The position numbers and the translations under genes were made by a program. 64,000 bases of DNA from Hyphomicrobiales bacterium (lineage in GTDB: Bacteria; Pseudomonadota; Alphaproteobacteria; Rhizobiales; Rhizobiaceae), in contig UCNE01000013.1 of assembly GCA_900473685.1 (NCBI GenBank), positions 248,001-312,000 of the forward strand, written 5' to 3'. The notes under the pieces are model-generated. The model was not told where the DNA came from. It ran no database searches and saw only the letters and a list, made by a program, of their open reading frames with translations. Positions 36,902-46,300 of the stretch are shown in pieces; the stretch's first letter is position 1, and every line of letters starts with the position of its first letter.

Positions 36902-37885
36902 TCAAACTATACTGGCAAGAACGGCTAGAAACGCCACCAAGACTACCAGTGTTGCGCAGGCGCCGTAGAAGATGGAAACACCGGTCTCGACATCGGCCAC
37001 CGTTGCCACCGGACGGCCAGCGCCATTGATCATCGGCTCGTTGACCACGGCACCGGCATAAATTCTCGGACCGGCCAGTTGCACGTCAAGCGCGCCCGCC
37101 ATCGCAGCCTCCGGCCAGCCGGAGTTGGGCGAACGATGCAGCCCATGGTCGCGCAACGCGATGCCGATCGCATTGCCGGCGGCGCGGCGCCCGGCCGTCA
37201 ACACCGCACCGGCAGCGATCAGCAGGATAGACAGCCGCGCCGCCGGGAGGTTGGCGAGATCGTCGAGACGGGCCGAGGCCCAGCCGAAATGCAGGTATTT
37301 CGGGCTTTTGTGGCCGATCATCGAATCGGCGGTGTTGAGCATCTTGTAGGCCAGCAGCCCCTGCAGGCCGAGCAGCGCATACCAGAAAGCCGGAGCAACG
37401 ACGCCATCGGAAAAATTCTCCGCGAGGCTTTCGATCGCCGCCCGGCACACGGCGGGTTCGTCCAGTGTCTCCGGATCACGCCCGACAATCATCGACACCG
37501 CCCGGCGGCCGCCCGCAAGCCCGCCGGTTCGAAGACCGGTCGCGACCCGCAACACATAGTCGGCGAGGCTTTTTTGCGCAAGGAAGACCGCAACGACGAT
37601 TACCTCCAGCAGCCAGCCGAAAATCCCGGCCTGCATGAACAGCTTGTGCAGCAGCCAGCCGCAAAAGAGGCTCCACAGCAGCAGCCCGGCAATGACCAGA
37701 ACACCGGTGATCCGCAAGGCTTCCTCACCCAGGCGCTTGCGGTTGAACGTCCGGTCGCACCAGCCGATCATCGCCCCGAAAAGGACGACCGGATGCGGCA
37801 GCCGGCGCCAGAGCCAGTCGGGATCACCGACTCTGCGGTCGAGCAAAAGGGCAGCGATCAGGACAAGCAGAATTCCGGTCGACAT
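36902..37885 (-). CDS. cobD: Cobalamin biosynthesis protein CobD (adenosylcobinamide-phosphate synthase)
   Basis: A 327-residue membrane protein (CbiB family) that attaches aminopropanol phosphate to adenosylcobyric acid. Hallmarks are LLLDRRVGDPDWLWRRLPHPVVLFG at the N-terminus, ESLAENFSDGVVAPAFWYALLGLQGLLAYKMLNTADSMIGHK, and hydrophobic segments near residues 60-90 and 300-325. It is the last gene of the leftward cobE-A-B-C-D operon, 11 bases after cobC. Its substrate comes from CobC (the aminopropanol phosphate) and CobQ. Confidence 0.95.
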   Translation of the reverse strand: MSTGILLVLIAALLLDRRVGDPDWLWRRLPHPVVLFGAMIGWCDRTFNRKRLGEEALRITGVLVIAGLLLWSLFCGWLLHKLFMQAGIFGWLLEVIVVAVFLAQKSLADYVLRVATGLRTGGLAGGRRAVSMIVGRDPETLDEPAVCRAAIESLAENFSDGVVAPAFWYALLGLQGLLAYKMLNTADSMIGHKSPKYLHFGWASARLDDLANLPAARLSILLIAAGAVLTAGRRAAGNAIGIALRDHGLHRSPNSGWPEAAMAGALDVQLAGPRIYAGAVVNEPMINGAGRPVATVADVETGVSIFYGACATLVVLVAFLAVLASIV

Positions 37886-37896
37886 GGAGGGTCCGT

Positions 37897-38901
37897 TCAG
37901 GCGAGGTGCACACTGCTCAAGGCATCCGCCAAACGTGTATCGCCTGCCGCATCCGGCGCAAGTCCAATCCTCAGCCAGGACGGCGCATAGCCAAATTTTC
38001 GCGTCAAAATCCGCGCCCTGCAGAGATGGGCGTGCAGATCCGGCGCGCGTTCATGCTCCACCAGGGTGAAAAGCGGCGTGCCGCCGATGATCGTCAGCCC
38101 GGCTTGCCGCAGGACAGTGTCGAGGCCTTGCTTGCGCGCCAAAATCAGCGATTGAACCGGCTGCGTATCGCCGCCCATCAGGTCTGATGCCACCACCAGC
38201 GCCGGGCCGGACACAGCCCAGGGGCCGAGCCATTCCTGAAATGCCGACAGAACCGGCTCAGCGGCAATGACGAAACCAAGCCGCAGCCCCGCAAGGCCGA
38301 AGAATTTTCCAAAGGAACGGAAGACAACGAGATTGTCGTGGCTCACGGCCTGCGCGGCGACGCTTAGATGCGGTTCGGTATCGCCAAAAGCCTCATCGAC
38401 AAGCAGCAGCCCGCCATGAGCTGTCATCTGCTGCGCCATCCCGGCGACATCAGCAGGCGGAACGGCGCGTCCGGTCGGGTTGTTGGGATTAACCAGCACC
38501 ACCAGCCCATGATCCGGTGTCACCTGAGCGGGCGTCGAGATTTCATCGATGGCAAAACCGGCACTGACGAAAGCCCGCGCATACTCGCCATAGGTTGGCC
38601 CGAAAATGGCGATGCGCCTGCCTGGCGCGACAAGGCGCGGCAGTAGCTGGATAACCGATTGTGTGCCGGGAACAGCAAGCGGCAGAATATTGTTGCTGCG
38701 ATAATAGCGGGCAGCCGCATTGCGCGCGCGGTCCACCAGGTGACGGTCCGGCAGCCTGTGCCAGGCGTGGATCGGGATATCGGGCAGCGGTACAGGATTG
38801 GGATTGATGCCGGTCGAAAGGTCCAGCCAGTCCTGCGGGCTGCCGCCGTATGCCGCCGCCGCCTCGGTAATACCACCGCCATGCAGGATCGGCGCTGTCA
38901 T
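37897..38901 (-). CDS. cobC: Threonine-phosphate decarboxylase CobC
   Basis: A 334-residue class I/II aminotransferase-fold enzyme. It decarboxylates L-threonine O-3-phosphate to aminopropanol phosphate for the nucleotide loop. It starts HGGGITEAAAAYGGSPQDWLDLSTGINPNP, typical for CobC/CobD-type proteins. The PLP lysine is Lys199 in SFGKFFGLAG, followed by the phosphate-binding LRLGF. The gene overlaps the cobB stop by four bases (ATGA). Confidence 0.93.
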   Translation of the reverse strand: MTAPILHGGGITEAAAAYGGSPQDWLDLSTGINPNPVPLPDIPIHAWHRLPDRHLVDRARNAAARYYRSNNILPLAVPGTQSVIQLLPRLVAPGRRIAIFGPTYGEYARAFVSAGFAIDEISTPAQVTPDHGLVVLVNPNNPTGRAVPPADVAGMAQQMTAHGGLLLVDEAFGDTEPHLSVAAQAVSHDNLVVFRSFGKFFGLAGLRLGFVIAAEPVLSAFQEWLGPWAVSGPALVVASDLMGGDTQPVQSLILARKQGLDTVLRQAGLTIIGGTPLFTLVEHERAPDLHAHLCRARILTRKFGYAPSWLRIGLAPDAAGDTRLADALSSVHLA

Positions 38902-40202
38902 GCGGGGCGGGCCATGTCGATGAGATGCATGAAGGAGCCCGCGACCTGCCCTCGCTGCAGTCCGGCAGGTCCGAGCGGCGTACCTGCGGCATCGGCGGTA
39001 TCAAACAGCCGGTCGGCAGCGCCCTCCGACAGGATCGTGGCATAGTGAAATTCATGCGCCATCAAGGGACCATCAAAAAAACTGGCATCGAGCGGACTGA
39101 CCCGCCGGTATCCCAAATGCCGCTTGCGGGCGGCAAAGCTGGTGACAAGCGGTAGAAAACCTAGCATTTCGTAGCGCTTGCCATCGGCAGCGACAAGCCC
39201 CTCACCCAGCATCATGTAGCCGCCGCATTCGCCGAAAATCCGGGCGCCTCGATCTCGCGCCGCAGCCATACCGGATTTGAACTGCCCTGCATCGGATAAT
39301 ACCCCGGCATGAAGCTCGGGATACCCCCCCGGCAGATAGACGGCATCCGCATCGTCAGCGGGCGCCTCGTTGGCCAGCGGCGAGAAGAATGTCAGCTCGG
39401 CACCGGCATGCCGCCAACCGGACAGGAGATGTTCGTAAGAGAATGCAAAGGCGATATCGCGGGCGATAGCAATTTTCTGGCCGAGCGGCTTCAGCGGCGA
39501 AACTTGCGCAGCCCTCTGTCGCGGAGATTCCGACCTGGTCAATGACAGGATCGCGTCCAGATCACAGCCCTTTTCGATCTGCATTGCGGCATGTTCGATG
39601 AATACATCCAGTCCACCATGCTCCCCGGCCTGTACAAGGCCGAGATGACGTTCCGGCAGCTTGAGGGCATTATCCTGCCGCAAAACGCCGAGAACCGGCA
39701 TGCCGATGGTATCCACCGCATTGCGCAGCATCATTTCATGACGATCGCTGCCGACCTTGTTGAGGATGACCCCGGCCACATGGACATCGTCGCGATGGGA
39801 CGCATAGCCGCGCACCAGAGCGGCCACCGATTGCGACATGCGGGCGCAATCGACCACCAGAACAACCGGAAGACCAAGCAACGACGCCAGATCGGCGGGC
39901 GAACCAGTCCCGTCGACCGCCCCGTCGAACAGCCCCATCATTGCCTCGACGATCAGCACCTCATCACCGGAAGACTGCATAGCAGCATTGGCATGCAACA
40001 AATCCGGACGCATGGCCCAAGGATCGTAATTGAAGCAGGCTCTGCCGCTTGCGGCCGTATGGAAGGCCGGGTCGATGTAATCCGGCCCAGCCTTGCCCGG
40101 AGCCACAGCGATACCGCGATCACGCAATGCCCGCATCAGTCCGAGCGTCACTGTCGTCTTACCGGAGCCGGACGATGGCGCCGCAATCAACAAACCGCTC
40201 AT
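38898..40202 (-). CDS. cobB: Cobyrinic (hydrogenobyrinic) acid a,c-diamide synthase CobB
   Basis: A 434-residue enzyme that amidates side chains a and c using glutamine and ATP. The N-terminal P-loop is SSGSGKTTVTLGLM (residues 10-23), with KAGPDYIDPAFH next. The class I glutamine amidotransferase domain occupies the C-terminal half, with the nucleophile Cys326 in GECGGYMML. The aerobic pathway in rhizobia uses hydrogenobyrinic acid, made before cobalt insertion by CobNST. It overlaps cobA and cobC by four bases each, so production is coupled. Confidence 0.95.
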   Translation of the reverse strand: MSGLLIAAPSSGSGKTTVTLGLMRALRDRGIAVAPGKAGPDYIDPAFHTAASGRACFNYDPWAMRPDLLHANAAMQSSGDEVLIVEAMMGLFDGAVDGTGSPADLASLLGLPVVLVVDCARMSQSVAALVRGYASHRDDVHVAGVILNKVGSDRHEMMLRNAVDTIGMPVLGVLRQDNALKLPERHLGLVQAGEHGGLDVFIEHAAMQIEKGCDLDAILSLTRSESPRQRAAQVSPLKPLGQKIAIARDIAFAFSYEHLLSGWRHAGAELTFFSPLANEAPADDADAVYLPGGYPELHAGVLSDAGQFKSGMAAARDRGARIFGECGGYMMLGEGLVAADGKRYEMLGFLPLVTSFAARKRHLGYRRVSPLDASFFDGPLMAHEFHYATILSEGAADRLFDTADAAGTPLGPAGLQRGQVAGSFMHLIDMARPA

Positions 40203-41041
40203 GCCGGGTCCTTGAAAGCCCGGCTCGACAGCGGATCGGATGTCAGAACCCGGCCGCGCAATGCGCCCAGCCAGTCGAGCGACGCGCGCAGGCGCACCAC
40301 TTCGCCGATGACGACGATGGCGGGAGGCTCAAGCCCGGAGGCGATGACATCTGCCTCCGCCCGCACCAGCGTCGTTTCCAGCACCGTCTGTTCAGGTGTT
40401 GCGGCATTACAGACGAAGGCAACCGGTTCATCCGGCGAGCGGCCGGCAGACATGAGATTGGCGGCGATCTGGCCGATATGTTTCATCGCCATGTACATGA
40501 CGATCACAGGCGACCCCTTGGCGATGCCTTCCCAGTGAATGCGGTCGGGAACCAGCCCCGAGGAATCATGCCCGGTGAGGAACGTCACGGCGTGATTGAC
40601 CTCGCGATGCGTCACCGGAATACCGGCATAGGCAAGCCCGCCGATACCGGCAGTGATGCCCGGCACGATACGGAACGGAATGCCGTGTTCGACCAGCGTC
40701 AAAGCCTCCTCGCCGCCACGCCCAAACACAAAAGGATCCCCGCCCTTCAACCGCAGCACGCGCTTGCCCTGACGCGCCAGTTCGACCAGCCGCAGGGAAA
40801 TATCACGCTGTTTCGGCGACGGCTTGCCACCGCGCTTTCCGGCAAATTCGAGGACGGCACCGGGTTTTGCCAGGCTCAGGCAATCGGCATTCACCAGCGC
40901 ATCATGGACGATAACATCGGCCTGGCGCAGCGCATTGGCGGCATGAAGGGTCAACAGACCGAGATCGCCTGGGCCGGCGCCGACCAGCCAGACAGAGCCC
41001 GGCGCCAGTTCGGGAAGGCCGGAAAACAGGGTATCGGTCAT
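40199..41041 (-). CDS. cobA: Uroporphyrinogen-III C-methyltransferase CobA
   Basis: This 280-residue SAM-dependent enzyme methylates uroporphyrinogen III at C-2 and C-7 to give precorrin-2, the branch point to B12 (and siroheme). Motifs are SVWLVGAGPGDLGLLTLHA, DVIVHDALVN, VLRLKGGDPFVFGRGGEEA and PGITAGIGGLAYAGIPVTHR. It is the single-function (CobA) form without a CysG dehydrogenase domain. Four-base overlaps connect it with cobE and cobB. Confidence 0.95.
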   Translation of the reverse strand: MTDTLFSGLPELAPGSVWLVGAGPGDLGLLTLHAANALRQADVIVHDALVNADCLSLAKPGAVLEFAGKRGGKPSPKQRDISLRLVELARQGKRVLRLKGGDPFVFGRGGEEALTLVEHGIPFRIVPGITAGIGGLAYAGIPVTHREVNHAVTFLTGHDSSGLVPDRIHWEGIAKGSPVIVMYMAMKHIGQIAANLMSAGRSPDEPVAFVCNAATPEQTVLETTLVRAEADVIASGLEPPAIVVIGEVVRLRASLDWLGALRGRVLTSDPLSSRAFKDPA

Positions 41042-41556
41042 GGCGCCGCTCCTGTCGCCACGGACATAGGCGATGATTCGAAATGTGAAGGCGCGGAATC
41101 AGCGTGCCAGCGCCCGGCAACAACACTCTGATTCGGTTCGACAAACGAACCCAAGGCAAGAGCTGCCGTCGCATGGGCCGATTTGATCTTCGGAACGATC
41201 AGGTCGCTGGACACGCCTGCCGCAGCAAGAGCCGCCGCTTCCGCCACGCCGTGGCAGCCCGTCAGCGCAAAGACGATCTCCGACGGGTTTTGCAGCCGCG
41301 GCGACTGCGCTTCCAGCGTACCGGCATCGAAGACCAGGAAGGGAACGGAGAAATGCGCGGCAGCCGCGATCATCGCCGGCTCGGTTTTACGGCTATCCAG
41401 CGAGGCAATACCGGTGAGCATGAGACGGTCCAGACCGGCTGCAGCCAATGCTGTCTCGGCGAGCAATATCACCTCGCCGCTGGGCGTGCCGCGTTCGCAG
41501 CCAAGGCCCAGAACGAGCGGCCTGCGGCCTGGCTGATCGCCGATATCCAGATGCAT
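41038..41556 (-). CDS. cobE: Cobalamin biosynthesis protein CobE
   Basis: A 172-residue protein related to the C-terminal part of CbiG: RPLVLGLGCERGTPSGEVI, ALAAAGLDRLMLTGIASLDSRKTEPAM, and GVAEAAALAAAG. CobE binds hydrogenobyrinic-acid-type intermediates in the aerobic pathway, though its precise role is unsettled. It leads the cobE-A-B-C-D operon; ATG 41556 or the GTG at 41559 may be used. The leader upstream contains a riboswitch-like segment. Confidence 0.85.
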   Translation of the reverse strand: MHLDIGDQPGRRPLVLGLGCERGTPSGEVILLAETALAAAGLDRLMLTGIASLDSRKTEPAMIAAAAHFSVPFLVFDAGTLEAQSPRLQNPSEIVFALTGCHGVAEAAALAAAGVSSDLIVPKIKSAHATAALALGSFVEPNQSVVAGRWHADSAPSHFESSPMSVATGAAP

Positions 41557-41619
41557 CACAAAACGCGCCTCCCGAGCCGCACGAACACGATGCGCCGGGG
41601 CCTTCGACAGCCAAAGCTT

Positions 41620-41710
41620 CGAAGCGGTCTGGACAGCACCGGATGAAGCCCCCTGCCTGGGTCGGCCGCACCGGACGCTCTTTCAGCCCACCGTGATGGG
41701 CACCGTCGCA
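41620..41710 (-). promoter_or_regulatory. Possible degenerate cobalamin riboswitch in the cobE leader
   Basis: Read leftwards, GACGGTGCCCAT...GGGCTGAAAGAGC, then GTCCGGTG, then TCCGGTGCTGTCC match the order of the 5' half of alphaproteobacterial cobalamin riboswitches. The conserved 3' B12 box (AGCCAGGAGACCTGCC type) is not recognisable before the cobE start. It may be a divergent, truncated or inactive element. Confidence 0.35.
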
Positions 41711-41894
41711 CGTTCGTCCTGTTTACCGGAGGCCGCCTGCCCGGTCAAACCGGATTGCGTCATTCGAAGCGCCGGGAACGTCACGGTTGGGAATGCTTCG
41801 GCCCGTTTGAGGAGCAATCGTCAGGCGGTCTTTGCTTTTCCGGGCAAGCTCTGACAAACAGGGCTGAATTGCCCATCTCTCTCACGAGTCTCCC

Positions 41895-42680
41895 GTGCAC
41901 GATCTTGCTCCCCAACTCCTCGTCCTCTTGTTCGCGGCTGCCTTTCTCGCCGGTTTTATCGATTCGATCGCCGGCGGCGGCGGCATGATCACGATCCCAG
42001 CCATGCTGATTGCCGGCATTCCGCCGCTCGAAACATTGGGGACCAATAAACTGCAGTCGCTGTTCGGTTCCGGCTCGGCGAGCCTTGCCTATGCCCGGCA
42101 TGGGCATGTCAACCTGCGGGAACAACTGCCGATGGCGGCGATGGCGGCGCTCGGATCGGCGCTTGGGGCAATCCTTGCGACGGTCGTGCCGGGCGATGTG
42201 CTGAAGGCCGTCCTGCCTTTCCTGCTCGTCGCGATCGCGCTCTATTTCGCCATCAAGCCGAGCCTCGGCGATGCCGACAAGGCACAAAGGATGACGCCTT
42301 TCCTGTTTTCGCTGACGCTGGTTCCGGCGATCGGCTTTTACGACGGCGTGTTCGGACCAGGTACGGGTTCGTTCTTCATGCTTGCCTTCATTGCCCTTGC
42401 AGGCTTCGGCGTCCTGAAGGCGACCGCGCACACGAAGTTCCTCAACTTCGGCTCCAATATCGGCGCTTTCATCGTCTTCTGGCTATACGGCGTGATCCTG
42501 TGGAAGGTCGGCCTGCTGATGGGGGTGGGCCAGTTTGTTGGCGCGCAGGTCGGATCGCGTTTTGCCATGAAGAACGGCGCCAGGATCATCAAGCCGCTTC
42601 TGGTCGTCACCTGCATCGCGCTGGCGATCAAGCTTCTCGCCGATCCGGGCCATCCGGTCCGGATCTGGCTTGGCTGGTAG
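41895..42680 (+). CDS. TSUP (TauE/SafE) family membrane transporter
   Basis: A 261-residue permease with eight predicted helices. It shows the duplicated TSUP pattern: AAAFLAGFIDSIAGGGGMITIPAMLIAGIPPLETLGTNKLQS in the first half and DGVFGPGTGSFFMLAFIAL in the second. TSUP proteins move sulfite, sulfonates or other small anions. The gene starts at a GTG (41895), lies alone between two leftward cob operons and faces cobO tail to tail with 12 bases between. A role in cobalt or sulfur supply for the pathway is possible but not shown. Confidence 0.87.
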   Translation: MHDLAPQLLVLLFAAAFLAGFIDSIAGGGGMITIPAMLIAGIPPLETLGTNKLQSLFGSGSASLAYARHGHVNLREQLPMAAMAALGSALGAILATVVPGDVLKAVLPFLLVAIALYFAIKPSLGDADKAQRMTPFLFSLTLVPAIGFYDGVFGPGTGSFFMLAFIALAGFGVLKATAHTKFLNFGSNIGAFIVFWLYGVILWKVGLLMGVGQFVGAQVGSRFAMKNGARIIKPLLVVTCIALAIKLLADPGHPVRIWLGW

Positions 42681-42692
42681 GATTCCAGCCGA

Positions 42693-43337
42693 TCAGAACT
42701 CGACGCCGACCTGCGCTTTGATGCCGGAGCGGAACGGATGCTTGATCAGCTCCATCTCGGTGACGAGATCGGCCGCCTCGATCAGCTCTTCCTTGGCATT
42801 GCGGCCAGTCAAAACCACATGGGTCATGTGCGGCTTTTCTTCCTTCAGGAACCGCACGACTTCGGCGACGTCGATATAATCATAGCGCAGCGCGATGTTG
42901 ATCTCATCGAGCAGCACCATGGAATTGCGCTCGTCGCGGATCAGCTCCTTGGCCTTTTCCCATGCCTTTTCGGCCATGGCGATGTCGCGCGAACGGTCCT
43001 GCGTTTCCCAGGTAAAACCTTCGCCCAGCGTATAGAACTGGCAGACGTCGCCAAAATGCTTCTCGATCAGGTCACGCTCGCCGGTTTCCCAGGCGCCTTT
43101 GATGAACTGAACCACAGCCGACGGCATGCCGTGGGCGATGTGGCGGAAGATCATCCCGAAACCGGCCGTCGACTTGCCCTTGCCCTTGCCGGTATTGACG
43201 ATGATCAGGCCCTTCTGGTCAGTCTTCGTCGCCATGATTTTTTCGCGCGCCGTCTTCTTCTTGGCCATTTTCATGGCATGACGCGCCTCGTCATGAACGG
43301 GTGCCGCTTCGGTTGCCTGTACGTCGTCTTCACTCAT
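42693..43337 (-). CDS. cobO: Cob(I)yrinic acid a,c-diamide adenosyltransferase CobO
   Basis: A 214-residue enzyme of the CobA/BtuR family that adds the 5'-deoxyadenosyl group to cobalt. The P-loop is NTGKGKGKSTAGFGMIFR (about residues 48-65), followed by FIKGAWETGERDL, ALRYDYIDV and VLTGRNAKEELIEAADLVTEM. The first 35 residues are charged and variable. It ends the leftward cobP-W-N-O operon, 47 bases after cobN. Confidence 0.95.
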   Translation of the reverse strand: MSEDDVQATEAAPVHDEARHAMKMAKKKTAREKIMATKTDQKGLIIVNTGKGKGKSTAGFGMIFRHIAHGMPSAVVQFIKGAWETGERDLIEKHFGDVCQFYTLGEGFTWETQDRSRDIAMAEKAWEKAKELIRDERNSMVLLDEINIALRYDYIDVAEVVRFLKEEKPHMTHVVLTGRNAKEELIEAADLVTEMELIKHPFRSGIKAQVGVEF

Positions 43338-43384
43338 GGTCTGTCCTCTCCGAATTCATTTGTTCTTTCATTGGCGAAACGCCG

Positions 43385-46300
43385 TTATTCCGCCGCCGCC
43401 GAAAGGCCTTGCAGTTCGAACCGGGCGGAGTTCGAGCGGGGCGACCAGAGGCCGCGATCGATCGCCTCCATCAGCTTGTCGGTCATTTCGCGCAGCGCAT
43501 CCGGGTTCTTGTCCTCCATGAACTGGCGGACGCGCTCGTCCATCACGTAGGCCTGGTAGACGGCCTCGAAATGATGGCTGCGGACAGCACCTGTCGTTGC
43601 GGCAAAAGCAAACATGTAATCGACCGTCGCGGCGATCTCGAAAGCCCCCTTGTAGCCGTGGCGCATGACGCCCTCGATCCACTTCGGGTTAACGACGCGG
43701 CCGCGCACCACCCGGCCGATCTCTTCTTCCAGCGAGCGGATCACCGGCTTTTCCGGGCGGGAATGGTCGTTGTGATAGATCGTCGGCCGGGTTCCGGCCA
43801 TCTGCTCGACCGCAAGGCTCATGCCGCCTTCAAACTGGTAATAATCGTCGCTGTCGAGCAGGTCGTGCTCGCGGTTATCCTGGTTCTGCACGACGGCCTC
43901 GACGGTCTTCAGCCGCGCTTCGAGAAGCCCGCGCTCGGCCTTGCCGTCCTCGCCGGCGCCATAGGCATAGCTTCCCCAGGTGAGATAAGCATCGGCAAGA
44001 TCGGCGCGGTTGTCCCAGCCGCCTTCATCCATCAGCGCCTGCAATCCGGCGCCATAGGCGCCAGGCTTCGCGCCGAAGACACGGTAGGAAGCGCGCCGCG
44101 ATGCGTCTTTCAAGGCAACACCCGCAGCCTCCAGCCGTTTGGTTTCCGCCCGCATGCGGGCAGCGATCATATTGTCGGCGTCGTCCTCCTCGAGCGCACC
44201 AACGGCGCGGATCGCCGTATCGAATAGTGCGATCTGCTCGGGAAAGGCATCACGGAAAAAGCCCGAAATCCGCAGGGTGACATCGACACGCGGGCGGCCC
44301 AACACCGCTAGCGGCACGATCTCGTAGCCGGTGACGCGGCGCGACATCATATCCCAGACCGGCTTGGTGCCGATCAGCGCCATCGCCTGGGCGATATCGT
44401 CGCCGCCGGTCCGCATGTTCGATGTGCCCCAGGCGGTAAGGCCAAAGGATGTCGGCCAGTCGCCATGATCCTGCAGATAACGGCGGATCAACAGCTCCGC
44501 CGATTTCTTGCCAAGCTCGAACGCCGCTGGCGTCGGCACGGCGCGGCTGTCGACCGAATAGAAATTGCGCCCGGTCGGCAACACGTCCGGACGCCCGCGC
44601 GTCGGCGCTCCGGAAGGGCCAGGCGCGACGAAACGGCCGTCGAGCCCGGTCATCAGGGCGACGATTTCGGCGGCGCCGGATTGGGCGATCGAAGGTTTGA
44701 GGCGGGTTTCGATTTCCTCCATGACGGCACGGGTGGCGGTCCAGTCGCCGGGGTAAACCAATTCGCCGGAGACGAATTTGGCGGCCAGCAACTCTATGCG
44801 CTCGACGGTATCGCCAGCGGTGCGCCACGGGGCGTCGGATACTTCAGCGAGGATCGCCGGTTTAGGGCCGCCCCAGGGATCGGAGAGGACGCAATCGAGC
44901 GGGTCAAAAAATCGCTCCGGGTTGATCTCCCCCCTTGTGGGGGAGATGTCGGCCCGGCCGACAGAGGGGGGTAGTCCGGGTGCAGAACTTGTGGAGGCTT
45001 TACCCCCCTCTGTCCTGTCGGACATCTCCCCCACAAGGGGGGAGATTGATGTGGACAACCCCAGTATCGCATCCGCCGCAATCGCCCGCTGCAGACTCTG
45101 GTCACCGCCCTCTCCCAACCCGCGTGGCACGCGCGCCAGAGCGACCGTCAAATCCGTTAGCAGCCGGCCTTCAGGAGCGACGCCAAAAACATGCAGGCCG
45201 TCGCGAATCTGCAGTTCCTTGAGGTCGCAGAGATAGGCATCGAGCTTTTCAAGCGCCTTGTCTTCGCCGTCCGCCCCGGCAATGCCGGCGTCCTGATCCA
45301 GGCCGATATCGCGGACAAGTTCGAGAATCTGCTTGCTGAGCAGCCGCAGACGCCGCGGATCGCCACCGGCCGCGTCGTAATATTCATCGACCAACGCTTC
45401 GAGGTCCTTCAACGGACCGTAGGATTCGGCCCGAGTCAGCGGCGGCGTCAGGTGATCGATGATGACGGCGCTGGTGCGGCGCTTGGCCTGCGTGCCCTCG
45501 CCCGGATCGTTGACGATGAACGGGTAGAGATGTGGCATCGGGCCGAACACTGCTTCCGGATAGCAGGTTTCCGAAAGCGCCAGCGATTTGCCGGGCAACC
45601 ATTCGAGATTGCCATGCTTGCCCATATGCACGATGGCATGGGCGCCGTATTCGCGGCGCAGGTATGCGTAGAAGGCCAGATAACCATGCGGCGGCACGAG
45701 GTCCGGTGAGTGATAGGTATCCTTTGGATCGATATTGTAGCCGCGCGCTGGCTGGATACCGACCAGCGTTTCGCCGAAGCGCGTCAGCGGCAGGGCGAAG
45801 CGGCCATCGCGGAAGAACGGATCGTCCTGCGGGCTCCCCCACCGCTCAGTAACCTCATTTTGAATCTGGATGGGAAGAGACGCAAAGAAGGCGTTGTATT
45901 GACTCAAGGAAAGCGTTTCGCGAATTTCGCAATCCGCCCGCGCAGAATTGGTCGGCCCATCCATCAGATACCGGATCAAGGCATCACCGTCGGCGGGGAT
46001 AGAATCGATCGCATAACCGGCAGCAGCCATTGCCCTCATGACTTCGATCGTCCCGGCAGGAGTATCGAGGCCGACACCGTTACCAAGCCGCCCGTCGCGG
46101 TTGGGGTAATTCGCCATGATGATCGCGATGCGGCGCTCAGCCGGTGCGGCCCGCCGCAGCCGCGCCCAGTTGGAAGCCAGTTTGGCGGCAAAGGCAATGC
46201 GATCGGCCAGCGGTTCGTGGCCGACGATATTGGCTTCGACATCGGTATCGTAGACGGCCGCAGCCTTGAAGGAGACGGCCCGCGACAGGATGCGGCCGTC

